Below, in pieces: positions 8,470 to 16,623 of a DNA stretch of 64,000 nucleotides (position 1 is the first letter of the stretch; every line of letters starts with the position of its first letter). Under the pieces are notes generated by a model, which was given only the letters and a program-made list of their open reading frames with translations, had not been told where the DNA came from and did no database searches. The translations under genes and the position numbers were made by a program. The stretch comes from Balneola vulgaris DSM 17893. GTDB lineage: Bacteria; Bacteroidota; Rhodothermia; Balneolales; Balneolaceae. The stretch spans positions 1,139,212 through 1,203,211 of the forward strand of contig NZ_AQXH01000001.1 in assembly GCF_000375465.1 (NCBI RefSeq), written 5' to 3'.

Positions 8470-8501
8470 AGCCCGTAGCTAATCAGTTACGGGCTTTTTT
8501 T
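8470..8501 (+). terminator. Intrinsic terminator after acyl-CoA dehydrogenase
   Basis: 11-bp stem (8470-8480 with 8485-8495, one G:T pair) around an AATC loop, followed by a T run at 8495-8501. Confidence 0.88.
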
Positions 8502-8672
8502 ATGCCTACCAATTATGCCTCCTACCCTTTCATGGTTGAATGCCTTGCCCCTTAACATTCAGTGATCCATAAAGTTGAATTATATACTGAGTTCAAGTTC
8601 ACCCTATGATTTTTTTTTCTTACTATCAGCAGGCATATAGTTTACTAATTCAAAACAAAGGCTTTTCACCCG

Positions 8673-9875
8673 ATGGCTAAGAATCTCTTCAATATCGACG
8701 ACGCATTTCTATTCGAATCTGAACTTCAGGAAGAAGATCGACTAATCATGGAAACAGCGCGTGATTATGCACAGTCTAAACTTGAACCCCGTGCACTAAA
8801 AGGTAATACAGAAGAGTATTTCGACCGTGATATCGCCCTCGAAATGGGTGAAATGGGGTTGTTAGGAGTAACGGTACCTGAAGCGTATGGAGGCTCGGAT
8901 GCCAGTTATACCGCCTATGGATTAATTGCTCGCGAAGTGGAACGGGTTGATTCAGGTTACCGATCATTTATGAGTGTGCAGTCTTCTCTAGTGATGTACC
9001 CTATTTCAGTATTTGGTACAGAAGAACAAAAGCAGCGATTCTTGCCAAAACTAGCAACCGGTGAAATGATTGGATGTTTCGGTTTAACGGAACCAGATCA
9101 CGGTTCTGACCCGGGTTCTATGGTTACAACAGCCGTTAAAACAGATGGTGGCTGGGTTCTAAATGGGGCCAAAATGTGGATCACCAATTCTCCCATCGCG
9201 GATGTGGCTGTGGTATGGGCGAAGGCAAAAGAAAGTAAAGACGACGAAGGTGTGATAAGAGGCTTCCTTGTGGAAAAAGGAATGAAAGGGTTTACAGCCC
9301 CACATACTAAGTTTAAAATGTCGTTACGTGCATCAGAAACTGGTGAGCTTGTATTCGATGACGTGTTCATCCCCGAAGAAAATGTATTTCCAGACATCCG
9401 TGGACTTAAAGGGCCTTTCATGTGCTTAAACAGTGCTAGGTATGGAATAGCTTGGGGTACCGTAGGTGCCGCAGAATTTTGTTACCAAAAAGCACGACAG
9501 TATGTGTTAGACCGTAAGCAATTCGGAAAGCCTTTAGCAGCTAATCAATTAATTCAGACTAAGCTCGCGAACATGCTTACCGACATCACCTCGATGCAAA
9601 TGTTGGTATTACGTCTTGGCACCTTAAAAGATGAAGGTCGTGATCATCCTTCAATGACCTCACTTGCAAAACGTAATAACTGTGGTAAAGCCCTTGAAAT
9701 TGCACGTATCTCACGTGATATGCATGGGGGTAATGGTATCGTGGGTGATTATAGAATCATTCATCATGTAATGAATTTGGAGTCAGTAAATACTTACGAA
9801 GGTACTTACGATATTCATGGCCTCATTTTAGGTCGCGAAATTACTGGGATTCAAGCTTTCACACCAAAAGGTTAA
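8673..9875 (+). CDS. gcdH: Glutaryl-CoA dehydrogenase
   Basis: 400-residue acyl-CoA dehydrogenase of the glutaryl-CoA branch, which oxidises and decarboxylates glutaryl-CoA to crotonyl-CoA in lysine and tryptophan breakdown, again with ETF as electron acceptor. Branch-typical segments are [20 protein letters not shown] (the Arg that holds the second carboxylate is expected here), [31 protein letters not shown], and the C-terminal [20 protein letters not shown] with catalytic Glu376. It has its own 171-bp upstream spacer after a terminator. Together with etfBA-fixCX and the preceding dehydrogenase it makes a coherent electron-entry cluster. Confidence 0.93.
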   Translation: MAKNLFNIDDAFLFESELQEEDRLIMETARDYAQSKLEPRALKGNTEEYFDRDIALEMGEMGLLGVTVPEAYGGSDASYTAYGLIAREVERVDSGYRSFMSVQSSLVMYPISVFGTEEQKQRFLPKLATGEMIGCFGLTEPDHGSDPGSMVTTAVKTDGGWVLNGAKMWITNSPIADVAVVWAKAKESKDDEGVIRGFLVEKGMKGFTAPHTKFKMSLRASETGELVFDDVFIPEENVFPDIRGLKGPFMCLNSARYGIAWGTVGAAEFCYQKARQYVLDRKQFGKPLAANQLIQTKLANMLTDITSMQMLVLRLGTLKDEGRDHPSMTSLAKRNNCGKALEIARISRDMHGGNGIVGDYRIIHHVMNLESVNTYEGTYDIHGLILGREITGIQAFTPKG

Positions 9876-9910
9876 TCCTTTACCTACTACTTGTTCCTTT
9901 TTATCATTCT

Positions 9911-9950
9911 ATTATATTGAGCTTCATAACATTATGGAGCTCAATATGAT
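9911..9950. repeat. 40-bp inverted repeat covering the start of the haem-binding gene
   Basis: Bases 9914-9929 (ATATTGAGCTTCATAA) pair with 9932-9947 with one mismatch that is a G:U pair in RNA, leaving a 2-base centre; three further flanking bases on each side also pair, one of them G:U. Both candidate ATG starts of the next gene (9934 and 9946) lie inside the right arm. No T run follows, so it is not a standard terminator. It could hide the start codons in the mRNA or be a binding site for a dimeric protein. Confidence 0.7.
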
Positions 9951-10425
9951 TAAGAAGATTTTAGTTGGTGTAGCCGCCTTTCTTATCGTCCTGCAAAATT
10001 ATCAACCCGACCGCTCTACGCTAGAAGTGAATCCTGCAGATAATATGCTAACGATACTAAACCCACCTGCAGAAATAGCAACAACCATTCGAAATGCTTG
10101 CTACGATTGCCACTCGTTCGAAACACAATACCCATGGTATGGATATGTATCACCTATTTCGTGGTGGACCCAAGGGCATATCGATCATGCACGAGGCGAG
10201 CTAAACTTTAACCAATGGGCAACTTACTCCTCCCGCAAAAAAGAACGTAAGTTGGAAGAATCGGCAGAACTTATAGAAAAAAAGGAGATGCCCCTTCCCA
10301 AGTATACATGGATGCATTCGGAAGCAAGACTATCAGCTGAAGAGCGGAGTGCATTAATAAGCTGGTTTGAATCACAGCTAACTACGAACACTGATAAATC
10401 TAACCCATTACCCGAAGTAGATTAA
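9934..10425 (+). CDS. Exported haem-binding domain protein (CxxCH)
   Basis: 163 residues with an N-terminal hydrophobic anchor (KKILVGVAAFLIVLQ). A single CYDCH at 56-60 follows the context TIRNACYDCHSFETQYPWYGYVSP, which is the hallmark of the haem-binding domain family (PF14376) found in Bacteroidota, often fused or linked to c-type cytochromes. A late segment EMPLPKYTWMHSEARLSAEERSALISW also fits that family. Probably a periplasmic or membrane-anchored monohaem protein in electron transfer. The start could be the second Met at 9946, which gives a cleaner signal anchor. Both starts are inside a long inverted repeat. Confidence 0.83.
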   Translation: MELNMIKKILVGVAAFLIVLQNYQPDRSTLEVNPADNMLTILNPPAEIATTIRNACYDCHSFETQYPWYGYVSPISWWTQGHIDHARGELNFNQWATYSSRKKERKLEESAELIEKKEMPLPKYTWMHSEARLSAEERSALISWFESQLTTNTDKSNPLPEVD

Positions 10426-10483
10426 AACCATTTGGCTTGGCGGTGCATCTACATCCAATCGCTTAAATTATTAAAGAATTACA

Positions 10484-10621
10484 ATGCCTGTACATAAAGA
10501 AATTCTAACAACAGGTCATTTCCGGTTTACATATCTTTACAACAGAGAACGAAATGAAAGCAAGTCGTTCTCGCCTAATGAATTGTTGAGAGAATATTTT
10601 GGTTGGTCAAGCAACCCTTAG
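10484..10621 (+). CDS. Possible 45-residue small protein, unknown
   Basis: An ATG-initiated frame of 45 codons in the 243-bp spacer between the haem-binding and DinB genes, beginning MPVHKEILTTGHFRFTY and ending in GWSSNP. It is charged and has no signal peptide or membrane segment. It contains an inverted repeat (GAGAACGA at 10545-10552 with TCGTTCTC at 10565-10572). I do not recognise it. It could be a chance frame or a decayed gene remnant. Confidence 0.22.
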   Translation: MPVHKEILTTGHFRFTYLYNRERNESKSFSPNELLREYFGWSSNP

Positions 10622-10668
10622 ATATCTGAATAGAATATATTTAAGATTCTACTTTCCCTAATAGATAA

Positions 10669-11253
10669 ATGAATAGGTACATGCCGGAAGGTGTGTATCT
10701 ATTTTTTTTTGCTCAATTTCCTGTAGATTCAAGCCCAAATTTTTATCTAAATCTGCACTTTGTGAAAGAACGTTATAAGAATAATACCGAAGCTTTTTTA
10801 AATACTATTCAACTGTTTAACGAAGAGAATTTTTATCTCAAGCCGAACGCTGAGTCGTGGTCGGCCGCTGAAAACGTTGAGCACATTAACCGATCTGAGT
10901 TTGCCATCGTGCGTTTATTTAACGGACCTTCTGAGCCTGCAGAGGGACGTGATGTGGTAGCCGGCATCGATAAAATATGGGCTTATTTTTCGGATCGAAC
11001 GGTTAAGGCCAAGGCACCAGAGATGGTTAAACCTCAGGGCGAGAAAAAAACTATGGACGATTTATCCGCCACGTTTCTAAAACAAAGAGAAGAGCTCTAC
11101 CCACTCATTCATACTTTAGATATGACTGAAGTGTGCACTCTATTCAAGCACCCAGCATTTGGTTTCCTTACCCGCGCTGAATGGTTACATGCAAACATGG
11201 CCCACGCCCAAAGGCACGAAGCACAAATGAAAGAAATATTGGAAGCAGTATAA
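10669..11253 (+). CDS. DinB-family protein
   Basis: 194 residues, a four-helix bundle of the DinB/YfiT type, often thiol- or metal-dependent enzymes of uncertain substrate. Recognisable parts are the segment NFYLKPNAESWSAAENVEHINRSE, where the first metal-ligand His lies, and the C-terminal HPAFGFLTRAEWLHANMAHAQRHEAQM with two more His, typical of the family. The first 31 residues are hydrophobic and poorly conserved-looking; a GTG at 10762 gives a start closer to the usual family beginning. Unrelated to the SOS DNA polymerase despite the name. Function in this organism is unknown. Confidence 0.8.
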   Translation: MNRYMPEGVYLFFFAQFPVDSSPNFYLNLHFVKERYKNNTEAFLNTIQLFNEENFYLKPNAESWSAAENVEHINRSEFAIVRLFNGPSEPAEGRDVVAGIDKIWAYFSDRTVKAKAPEMVKPQGEKKTMDDLSATFLKQREELYPLIHTLDMTEVCTLFKHPAFGFLTRAEWLHANMAHAQRHEAQMKEILEAV

Positions 11254-11336
11254 ACCAAGTATATTCCAAATTTTTAATTTCAATATTAAGCTTTATTCTC
11301 AATCCACACGTTGGGAAAACATTCAAAAAATTAATA

Positions 11337-12281
11337 ATGAGACTATTTTCTGCACTTTTAGTAATACTCTCACTACTCACATTTTCGGTTTCAGCACAAG
11401 AGCAATTAAGAACGAATATCACTTTCGAAAGTGGTGAGTATACGATGCATGGGGAACTGCTACTGCCTGTAAACAGGAGTAATATCCCTATGATTATATT
11501 CTTGGTGGGTGCTGGCGAAAATTCTTCTCATCGTACGCTGTACAAAGAGTTTGTAGAGCAGAATATAGAAGCCTTATTCATTGAAGAGGGTTATGGCATC
11601 TTGTACTTCGACAAACGTGGGATTGGCGAGTCTGATGGTAAATGGCAACGATCAGGTATTTATGATCGAGCAGATGACACGAAAGCAGCTGTCAATTATT
11701 TAAAGAGCCTTGATGTAGTAGACCCTAACCGCATTGGCATTGTAGGGCATAGCCAAGGAGGATGGGTGGCTCAAGTTGTAGGGTCGCTCTATGCTCAAGA
11801 TGTTAAAGCCATTGCCTCCCTTGCAGCTCCTGTTTTTGATACCGAGTTACACCTCACTAATATTTACTACAGCGAATATATCTGTGAAGGGGAATCGGAA
11901 GACAAAGCATTCGATAAAGCTACCAAAAAAGCCAAATCTGATATCAATTGGGTTACTTGGTTCCCTCTTAAAAAAGCATGGAGGCACTTAAGAGAAATCT
12001 CTGAATTTGACCCATCTAGTTCATTAAGACGTTTGAGTATTCCATCTTTGTTCGTTTTTGCAGATAACGATCATATGGTGTACCCCGGCTGGGCGTTAAA
12101 TAGCATGAATGAAATCTTCGATAATAACATCCCGAGTCACTTTACTATTTCGGTGGTGCCTAATGCGAACCATGATTTTAAAAACATAGGGATGTGTGCC
12201 AGTCAAGAAGATGTTGATTCAGCTTTGTATTCAGACTATTTCAAAACCACATTCAAGTCTTGGATACTTCGCAATCTATAA
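11337..12281 (+). CDS. Exported alpha/beta hydrolase
   Basis: 314 residues when started at 11337, where MRLFSALLVILSLLTFSVSAQ forms a clean signal peptide; the frame stays open upstream into the DinB gene, but that extension has no merit. Hydrolase features: the oxyanion region IPMIIFLVGAGENSSHR, LYFDKRGIGESDG, the nucleophile elbow GHSQGG with Ser139, an acid in FADNDHMVYP and the catalytic His in PNANHDF near the C-terminus. This pattern fits periplasmic carboxylesterases or dienelactone-hydrolase-like enzymes of Bacteroidota. The substrate is unknown. Confidence 0.87.
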   Translation: MRLFSALLVILSLLTFSVSAQEQLRTNITFESGEYTMHGELLLPVNRSNIPMIIFLVGAGENSSHRTLYKEFVEQNIEALFIEEGYGILYFDKRGIGESDGKWQRSGIYDRADDTKAAVNYLKSLDVVDPNRIGIVGHSQGGWVAQVVGSLYAQDVKAIASLAAPVFDTELHLTNIYYSEYICEGESEDKAFDKATKKAKSDINWVTWFPLKKAWRHLREISEFDPSSSLRRLSIPSLFVFADNDHMVYPGWALNSMNEIFDNNIPSHFTISVVPNANHDFKNIGMCASQEDVDSALYSDYFKTTFKSWILRNL

Positions 12282-12342
12282 TTGCCTAGGCCGAATCCAT
12301 CTTTAAAATCAGAGTAAGCCACCAGAGCTAACTTTTAGACCG

Positions 12343-12374
12343 ATTTACTCATTCAAACAACCCATTTACTCATT
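12343..12374. repeat. Two 11-bp direct repeats, 21-bp period, upstream of GNAT gene
   Basis: ATTTACTCATT occurs at 12343-12353 and again at 12364-12374. The 21-bp period is two helical turns, which puts both copies on one face of the DNA, and the second copy ends 39 bp before the ATG at 12414. This arrangement suits an activator or response-regulator binding site. Confidence 0.35.
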
Positions 12375-12413
12375 TATATTCGCATAAGTGGATGTGGTTT
12401 ATAGATTTAGCAC

Positions 12414-12950
12414 ATGAATCAGTTTTCTACCCACCTACATATTCGTCCTGAATCATCCCATGATTTGGATGCAATTTACCATATTCACCACAGTGCATTT
12501 GGGCAAAAAGATGAAGCAGAATTGGTGAATACGTTGAGACAATCCGAATATTACATCCCAGAGTTATCATTAGTGGCTGAAAAAGAGCATGATATAGTTG
12601 GGCATATTTTATTCACTAAGATTCACATCTTTGATGAAGAAAATGATTCGACATCCGAAACACTTGCACTTGCACCAGTGAGTGTACTTCCAGCTTATCA
12701 AGCTAAGGGCATCGGCACTCAACTTATTATGAAAGGGCTCGAAGTAGCTCCCACCTTAGGATACACTTCTGTAATCCTTTTGGGGCATCCCGCATACTAT
12801 CCGAAATTTGGTTTCGAACCTACCAGTACTTGGAATATCTCTCCTCCTTTCGACGTGCCTGAGGAAGCTTTTATGGGCATTGAGTTAGTACCAAATGGCT
12901 TATCCAATATCAAAGGTACTGTACAGTATCCTGAAATTTGGGGGCTTTAA
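12414..12950 (+). CDS. GNAT-family N-acetyltransferase (YhbS-like)
   Basis: 178 residues. The acetyl-CoA-binding core is visible: LALAPVSVLPAYQAKGIGTQLIMKGLEVA, with the Q/RxxGxG/A pyrophosphate loop as QAKGIGT at about 94-100, followed by VILLGHPAYYPKFGFEPTS, the signature of YhbS-type acetyltransferases. The N-terminal part IRPESSHDLDAIYHIHHSAFGQKDEAELVNTLRQS is also typical of that branch. The acceptor substrate is unknown. The nitrilase gene starts 28 bp downstream, so the two may be co-transcribed. Confidence 0.9.
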   Translation: MNQFSTHLHIRPESSHDLDAIYHIHHSAFGQKDEAELVNTLRQSEYYIPELSLVAEKEHDIVGHILFTKIHIFDEENDSTSETLALAPVSVLPAYQAKGIGTQLIMKGLEVAPTLGYTSVILLGHPAYYPKFGFEPTSTWNISPPFDVPEEAFMGIELVPNGLSNIKGTVQYPEIWGL

Positions 12951-12978
12951 TTCTTGCCCTGTTTTCATACCTTCAGCA

Positions 12979-13878
12979 ATGAAGAATTCGAAAATAGTCG
13001 TGGTTCAAGCCACCCCCGCTTTATTTGACCTCCAAAAAGGCCTACAACTTGTAGACCAGTGGGCTCAAAAAGCAGCTCAGCATTCACCTGATATTATTGT
13101 ATTCCCAGAAGCTTTTTTACCGGGCTACCCACGGGGATATGACTTTGGAACTAAAGTTGGTGATCGTTCGGAATCAGGTAGAGATACATGGCTTACTTAT
13201 TGGGAGAACAGTATTTCTTTAGACGGCAAGGAAATCAAAGTGCTGGGTGAGATCGCAAAAAAAGTAAATAGCTGGATTGTTATAGGAGTTGTTGAACGGA
13301 GCCATTCAGGTTCACTCTATTGCACACTTTTATATTTCAATACTAGCGGTGAGTTAGTGCATAGCCATCGAAAACTAAAACCTACAGCTGCCGAACGAGT
13401 TATTTGGGCGGAAGGCGATGGATCCGATCTTCAAACTATACACACTGATTTTGGAATAATTGGAGGGCTCATTTGTTGGGAAAACTATATGCCCTTAGCT
13501 CGAACTTACTTATATCAACAAGGAGTGCAGATTTATTTAGCGCCTACGGCCGACCAACGCGATGGCTGGCAACATACCCTCAAGCATATAGCACTTGAAG
13601 GACGTTGCTTTGTAATAGGATGCAATCAATACGTTACCAAAGCTGATTATCCAGAAATGCCCGTAGAAGATATTTCACATCTACCCGACATTCCATGCAG
13701 AGGAGGAAGTACTATCATTGATCCGCTTGGTAACACCATCGCTGAACCGCTATGGGATCAAGAAGGATTATTGATAGCGGACCTAGACCTTTCTGACATC
13801 CCTCGTGCTAAGCTCGATTTTGATCCTGTTGGCCACTATTCCAGAGATGATGTATTCCGTTTAGAAAAACTTCGTTAG
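12979..13878 (+). CDS. Nitrilase (carbon-nitrogen hydrolase)
   Basis: 299 residues from the ATG at 12979; the open frame reaches upstream into the GNAT gene but the family start, NSKIVVVQATPALFD, begins here. The catalytic triad is complete: Glu44 in FPEAFLPGYP, Lys132 in HRKLKPT and Cys166 in GGLICWENYMPL. CWENYMPL and the KPTAAERVIWAEGDGSD stretch are features of true nitrilases (branch 1) rather than amidases, so conversion of a nitrile to acid and ammonia is expected. The natural nitrile is not known. It ends 3 bp before the oppositely oriented isomerase gene. Confidence 0.9.
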   Translation: MKNSKIVVVQATPALFDLQKGLQLVDQWAQKAAQHSPDIIVFPEAFLPGYPRGYDFGTKVGDRSESGRDTWLTYWENSISLDGKEIKVLGEIAKKVNSWIVIGVVERSHSGSLYCTLLYFNTSGELVHSHRKLKPTAAERVIWAEGDGSDLQTIHTDFGIIGGLICWENYMPLARTYLYQQGVQIYLAPTADQRDGWQHTLKHIALEGRCFVIGCNQYVTKADYPEMPVEDISHLPDIPCRGGSTIIDPLGNTIAEPLWDQEGLLIADLDLSDIPRAKLDFDPVGHYSRDDVFRLEKLR

Positions 13879-13881
13879 TCC

Positions 13882-15876
13882 CTACTCTTCCCAATATGCA
13901 TAAATAACCGTGTCACCCACCGTGATTCGATCTACGACTTCCATACCTGAGATGACTTCTCCATAAATAGTGTAACTCCCATTTAAGTGAGGAGCCCAAG
14001 TGTGCATCACAAAATATTGACTACCCTCTGTGTCGACACCCGAACTTGCCACGCCTGCTTTTCCTCTAAAATAATGCTGTGCACTTCCTTCGGTTGGCAC
14101 GGTATATCCAGGGCCACCAAAACCTCGACCCGTTTCAACATCTCCACCTTGAATTACAAAGTTGGGCACCACTCGATGGAATGCAACACTGTCATAGCTA
14201 TCGGAAGTGATTAAACTATCCATTCCTGAAATGGTAGCGGGTGCTGTATACACATCCATTTTAATTTTGATGGTGCCTTTGTTGGTATCCAGAATTAAAA
14301 TCGGATTAGGACCTAATTCAGCTAATCTTTCCCAATCAATTTTTCTAAAACTTACCACACTTGGCGAACCCGTTAGCCCTTCCCATTCTTGTCTCAATAA
14401 CACATCATTTAAGTCTGTGTTATTTTGAGCAAACAGCTCATTAATAAATTCATTAGCTCTCTCTTCATATCGCTCTTTTAGGATGAATGTTACTGAGCTA
14501 TACATGCTAAGATGATCACCCACTGCTTTATCATCCAACAGCACTATTAAGGCATCAAAATCCTCTTCCGTAAGTACAGCCTCGTCAGTAATGAGCGCTC
14601 TTAACATATATGCACGATCTCCATTATTTAAGGCTTGAAACAACTGATCTTTAACTATGTCAGCTCGTTCATCAGTTTTGAAATCATCCTCTACATTTGC
14701 CCAAAAAGCATTCAATTCAGACATCAACATGCTTAAAAGCAAGCCGTTGGATGCTTCAATCTCAGATACTAATTGATTAAAAACTTCTTCGTCACTCCAA
14801 ACCTTTTTTAATACTCTATATCGAATATTCTGCAAGTATGGATCTGATTTACCAACATCTTTCATACGGTCGGTATAGCGCTCTGGCCTTACAATAGAAT
14901 TCCAGCCATATAGTCTTAAACGAGCATCTACTTCCGTATTTAAGGCTGTATAGTTTAGAGTAGAGTTTTCAATACGCTCAGAGATTGTATCATTTGCAGC
15001 TAGTGCAATAAGCGCCTGCTCAACAACCAATGGATTTGAATGTTGTACAAATCCATTGAGCGCAACCGTAGTATATTTCACAGGCTCATGTCTTTGTATA
15101 CCTCGCAGCATCTCCAAGGCCAATTCAATATCCATCGTATTGAATTCATCTTTAACAAAATGATGAAATACCATTGTGGCATTATCTTTCATCAACATTT
15201 TGGTTAAATAACGGTTAGCCCCAGCTTCATCAGGGTAAAAGTTAATCCATGAATCTATTATGTGTTGTTGAACTTCTTTACTTAACTCTTCATCACTTCT
15301 ATAGAATCCATACAAATACGCCTGACTTATACTTGATCTCGGATACCTTAATGCACGATCAATAATCTTGATTTTATAAGTATCGTCCAGTTCTACGTTC
15401 ATAGAAATGCGGCCTATTGCATAAGCTAACTCTAAGTGTATTTCTTCTACCATAGGTGGCTGCCGTTGCATCAAAAAATCTAGTGATCTTTTATTTCCAT
15501 GCACCGCTAATGCCGACATCAATCCCACATTCAGTGTATCCGATTCCGCAAACCAATTATTTAAACGCTCAACATCATCCTCAGATAATTCTTTATTCCA
15601 TAGCGAAGCCCAAGCTGTTTTATGGTTCGCTTCTGCCACTTGAGATACATAAGCGCTTACATCTTCTACTGGAGTATTAATCATTGCATTCCAAGCTTGA
15701 GTCACAACCTCTTCATCTGGATGTGATGCAAAACTCAAAATCTTTTCCGCGTCACGTGCATACACGGCCTCATATAACGCCGGATATTCCTCTGTGATAA
15801 TTCGTTCGAATTCAGGATTTGAAGTACAAGCTCCTGCCATTGTTACGCTAAAAAGGAGCACAAAAAGTTTATACAT
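13882..15876 (-). CDS. Lipoprotein with repeat-rich N-terminus and cyclophilin-type peptidyl-prolyl isomerase domain
   Basis: 664 residues from the ATG at 15876, whose MYKLFVLLFSVTMAGAC is a lipoprotein signal with Cys17; starts at 15906 or 15930 are also open. Residues to about 500 are helical and HEAT-like, with recurring ageing-protein-like helices such as EEVVTQAWNAMINTP and VEQALIALAAND. The last 140 residues are a cyclophilin: LDTNKGTIKIKMDVYTAPATI, VAFHRVVPNFVIQGGD with the catalytic Arg, GSQYFVMHTWAPHLNG and YTIYGEVISGMEVVDRI. It probably folds or scaffolds proteins on the periplasmic side of the envelope. It is divergent from lexA across a 78-bp spacer with direct repeats. Confidence 0.88.
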   Translation of the reverse strand: MYKLFVLLFSVTMAGACTSNPEFERIITEEYPALYEAVYARDAEKILSFASHPDEEVVTQAWNAMINTPVEDVSAYVSQVAEANHKTAWASLWNKELSEDDVERLNNWFAESDTLNVGLMSALAVHGNKRSLDFLMQRQPPMVEEIHLELAYAIGRISMNVELDDTYKIKIIDRALRYPRSSISQAYLYGFYRSDEELSKEVQQHIIDSWINFYPDEAGANRYLTKMLMKDNATMVFHHFVKDEFNTMDIELALEMLRGIQRHEPVKYTTVALNGFVQHSNPLVVEQALIALAANDTISERIENSTLNYTALNTEVDARLRLYGWNSIVRPERYTDRMKDVGKSDPYLQNIRYRVLKKVWSDEEVFNQLVSEIEASNGLLLSMLMSELNAFWANVEDDFKTDERADIVKDQLFQALNNGDRAYMLRALITDEAVLTEEDFDALIVLLDDKAVGDHLSMYSSVTFILKERYEERANEFINELFAQNNTDLNDVLLRQEWEGLTGSPSVVSFRKIDWERLAELGPNPILILDTNKGTIKIKMDVYTAPATISGMDSLITSDSYDSVAFHRVVPNFVIQGGDVETGRGFGGPGYTVPTEGSAQHYFRGKAGVASSGVDTEGSQYFVMHTWAPHLNGSYTIYGEVISGMEVVDRITVGDTVIYAYWEE

Positions 15877-15895
15877 ATTTTGTACACATTTTGTA
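15877..15895. promoter_or_regulatory. Direct repeat in the lexA/isomerase divergent spacer
   Basis: ATTTTGTA at 15877-15884 and 15888-15895, an 11-bp period, immediately before the isomerase start and 60 bp before the lexA start. The one-turn spacing suggests adjacent binding of a regulator. LexA commonly represses its own gene, so a LexA operator of a type proper to this phylum is possible, but no palindrome of the classical SOS-box kind is visible. Confidence 0.35.
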
Positions 15896-15954
15896 TTGAC
15901 CTTCATGAAATATCTTCTTTTATTGCACATACTTTATACATTAAGCTATTGATT

Positions 15955-16614
15955 ATGGATAATGCGCATCTGACTAGAAAGCAAAAAGAATTCTTCGAGT
16001 ACATTGTAGACTATAAAAAAGAATACGATGTATGGCCCACTTATAGAGAGATAGCCGATCATTTCGGATATCGCTCCCCTAATAGTGTTACTCAAAATAT
16101 TCAGGCCCTTTTGAAGAAAGGCTACCTAATCAAACGTAACGACGAAGAATACGACCTTCCATCTGAAAAGAAAAAAACATTACTGAATGAATCTGAAGAA
16201 AAAGATGGAATCCCAATTCGGGGGCTTATTGCAGCTGGTTATCTCCAAGAAGCTGTAGAAGCAGATCTAGGGAGTATCACTATGGAGTCTTTATTCCCAA
16301 ATCTCGACAAGTTATTCGCCTTGCGTGTGTCTGGTTTCAGCATGAAGGATGTGAATATCTATGATGGCGACTTAGTGCTATTGATGGATGACGATGTAAA
16401 AAATGGAGACATCGGAGCCGTACTTTACGATGGCGAAACGAGCTTAAAAAAGATCTTTTGGGATCAAAATGGACTTCGCCTTGAAGCAGCTAATGAAGAC
16501 TATGACGATATCATCGTTGAGCCTGATGTATTTGAAGAAGTACGCATCATTGGTAAGTATATTGGTCATATCAATAAGCAAGGTTTCCAACGGGCTACGG
16601 CAAAAGTAGCTTAA
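15955..16614 (+). CDS. lexA: LexA repressor
   Basis: 219 residues from the ATG at 15955 (LTRKQKEFFEYI is the usual start; an upstream in-frame ATG at 15880 has no family support). It represses DNA-damage genes and is self-cleaved with RecA help. The N-terminal winged helix shows WPTYREIADHFGYRSPNSVTQNIQALLKKG. The cleavage site is the Ala-Gly of RGLIAAGYLQEA, and the catalytic dyad is Ser in RVSGFSMKDVNIYDGDLVLL plus Lys in the GETSLKKIF strand. All parts for an active, self-cleaving LexA are present. uvrA, a common SOS gene, lies elsewhere in the window. Confidence 0.94.
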   Translation: MDNAHLTRKQKEFFEYIVDYKKEYDVWPTYREIADHFGYRSPNSVTQNIQALLKKGYLIKRNDEEYDLPSEKKKTLLNESEEKDGIPIRGLIAAGYLQEAVEADLGSITMESLFPNLDKLFALRVSGFSMKDVNIYDGDLVLLMDDDVKNGDIGAVLYDGETSLKKIFWDQNGLRLEAANEDYDDIIVEPDVFEEVRIIGKYIGHINKQGFQRATAKVA

Positions 16615-16623
16615 TCATACCCC

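Noticed and set aside
10669-11253. DinB as SOS DNA polymerase IV
   Set aside because: Length and His pattern fit the unrelated DinB/YfiT four-helix family, not the Y-family polymerase.
11181-11336. Upstream extension of the alpha/beta hydrolase frame into the DinB gene
   Set aside because: The signal peptide begins at 11337; the extension overlaps DinB coding sequence and has no family match.
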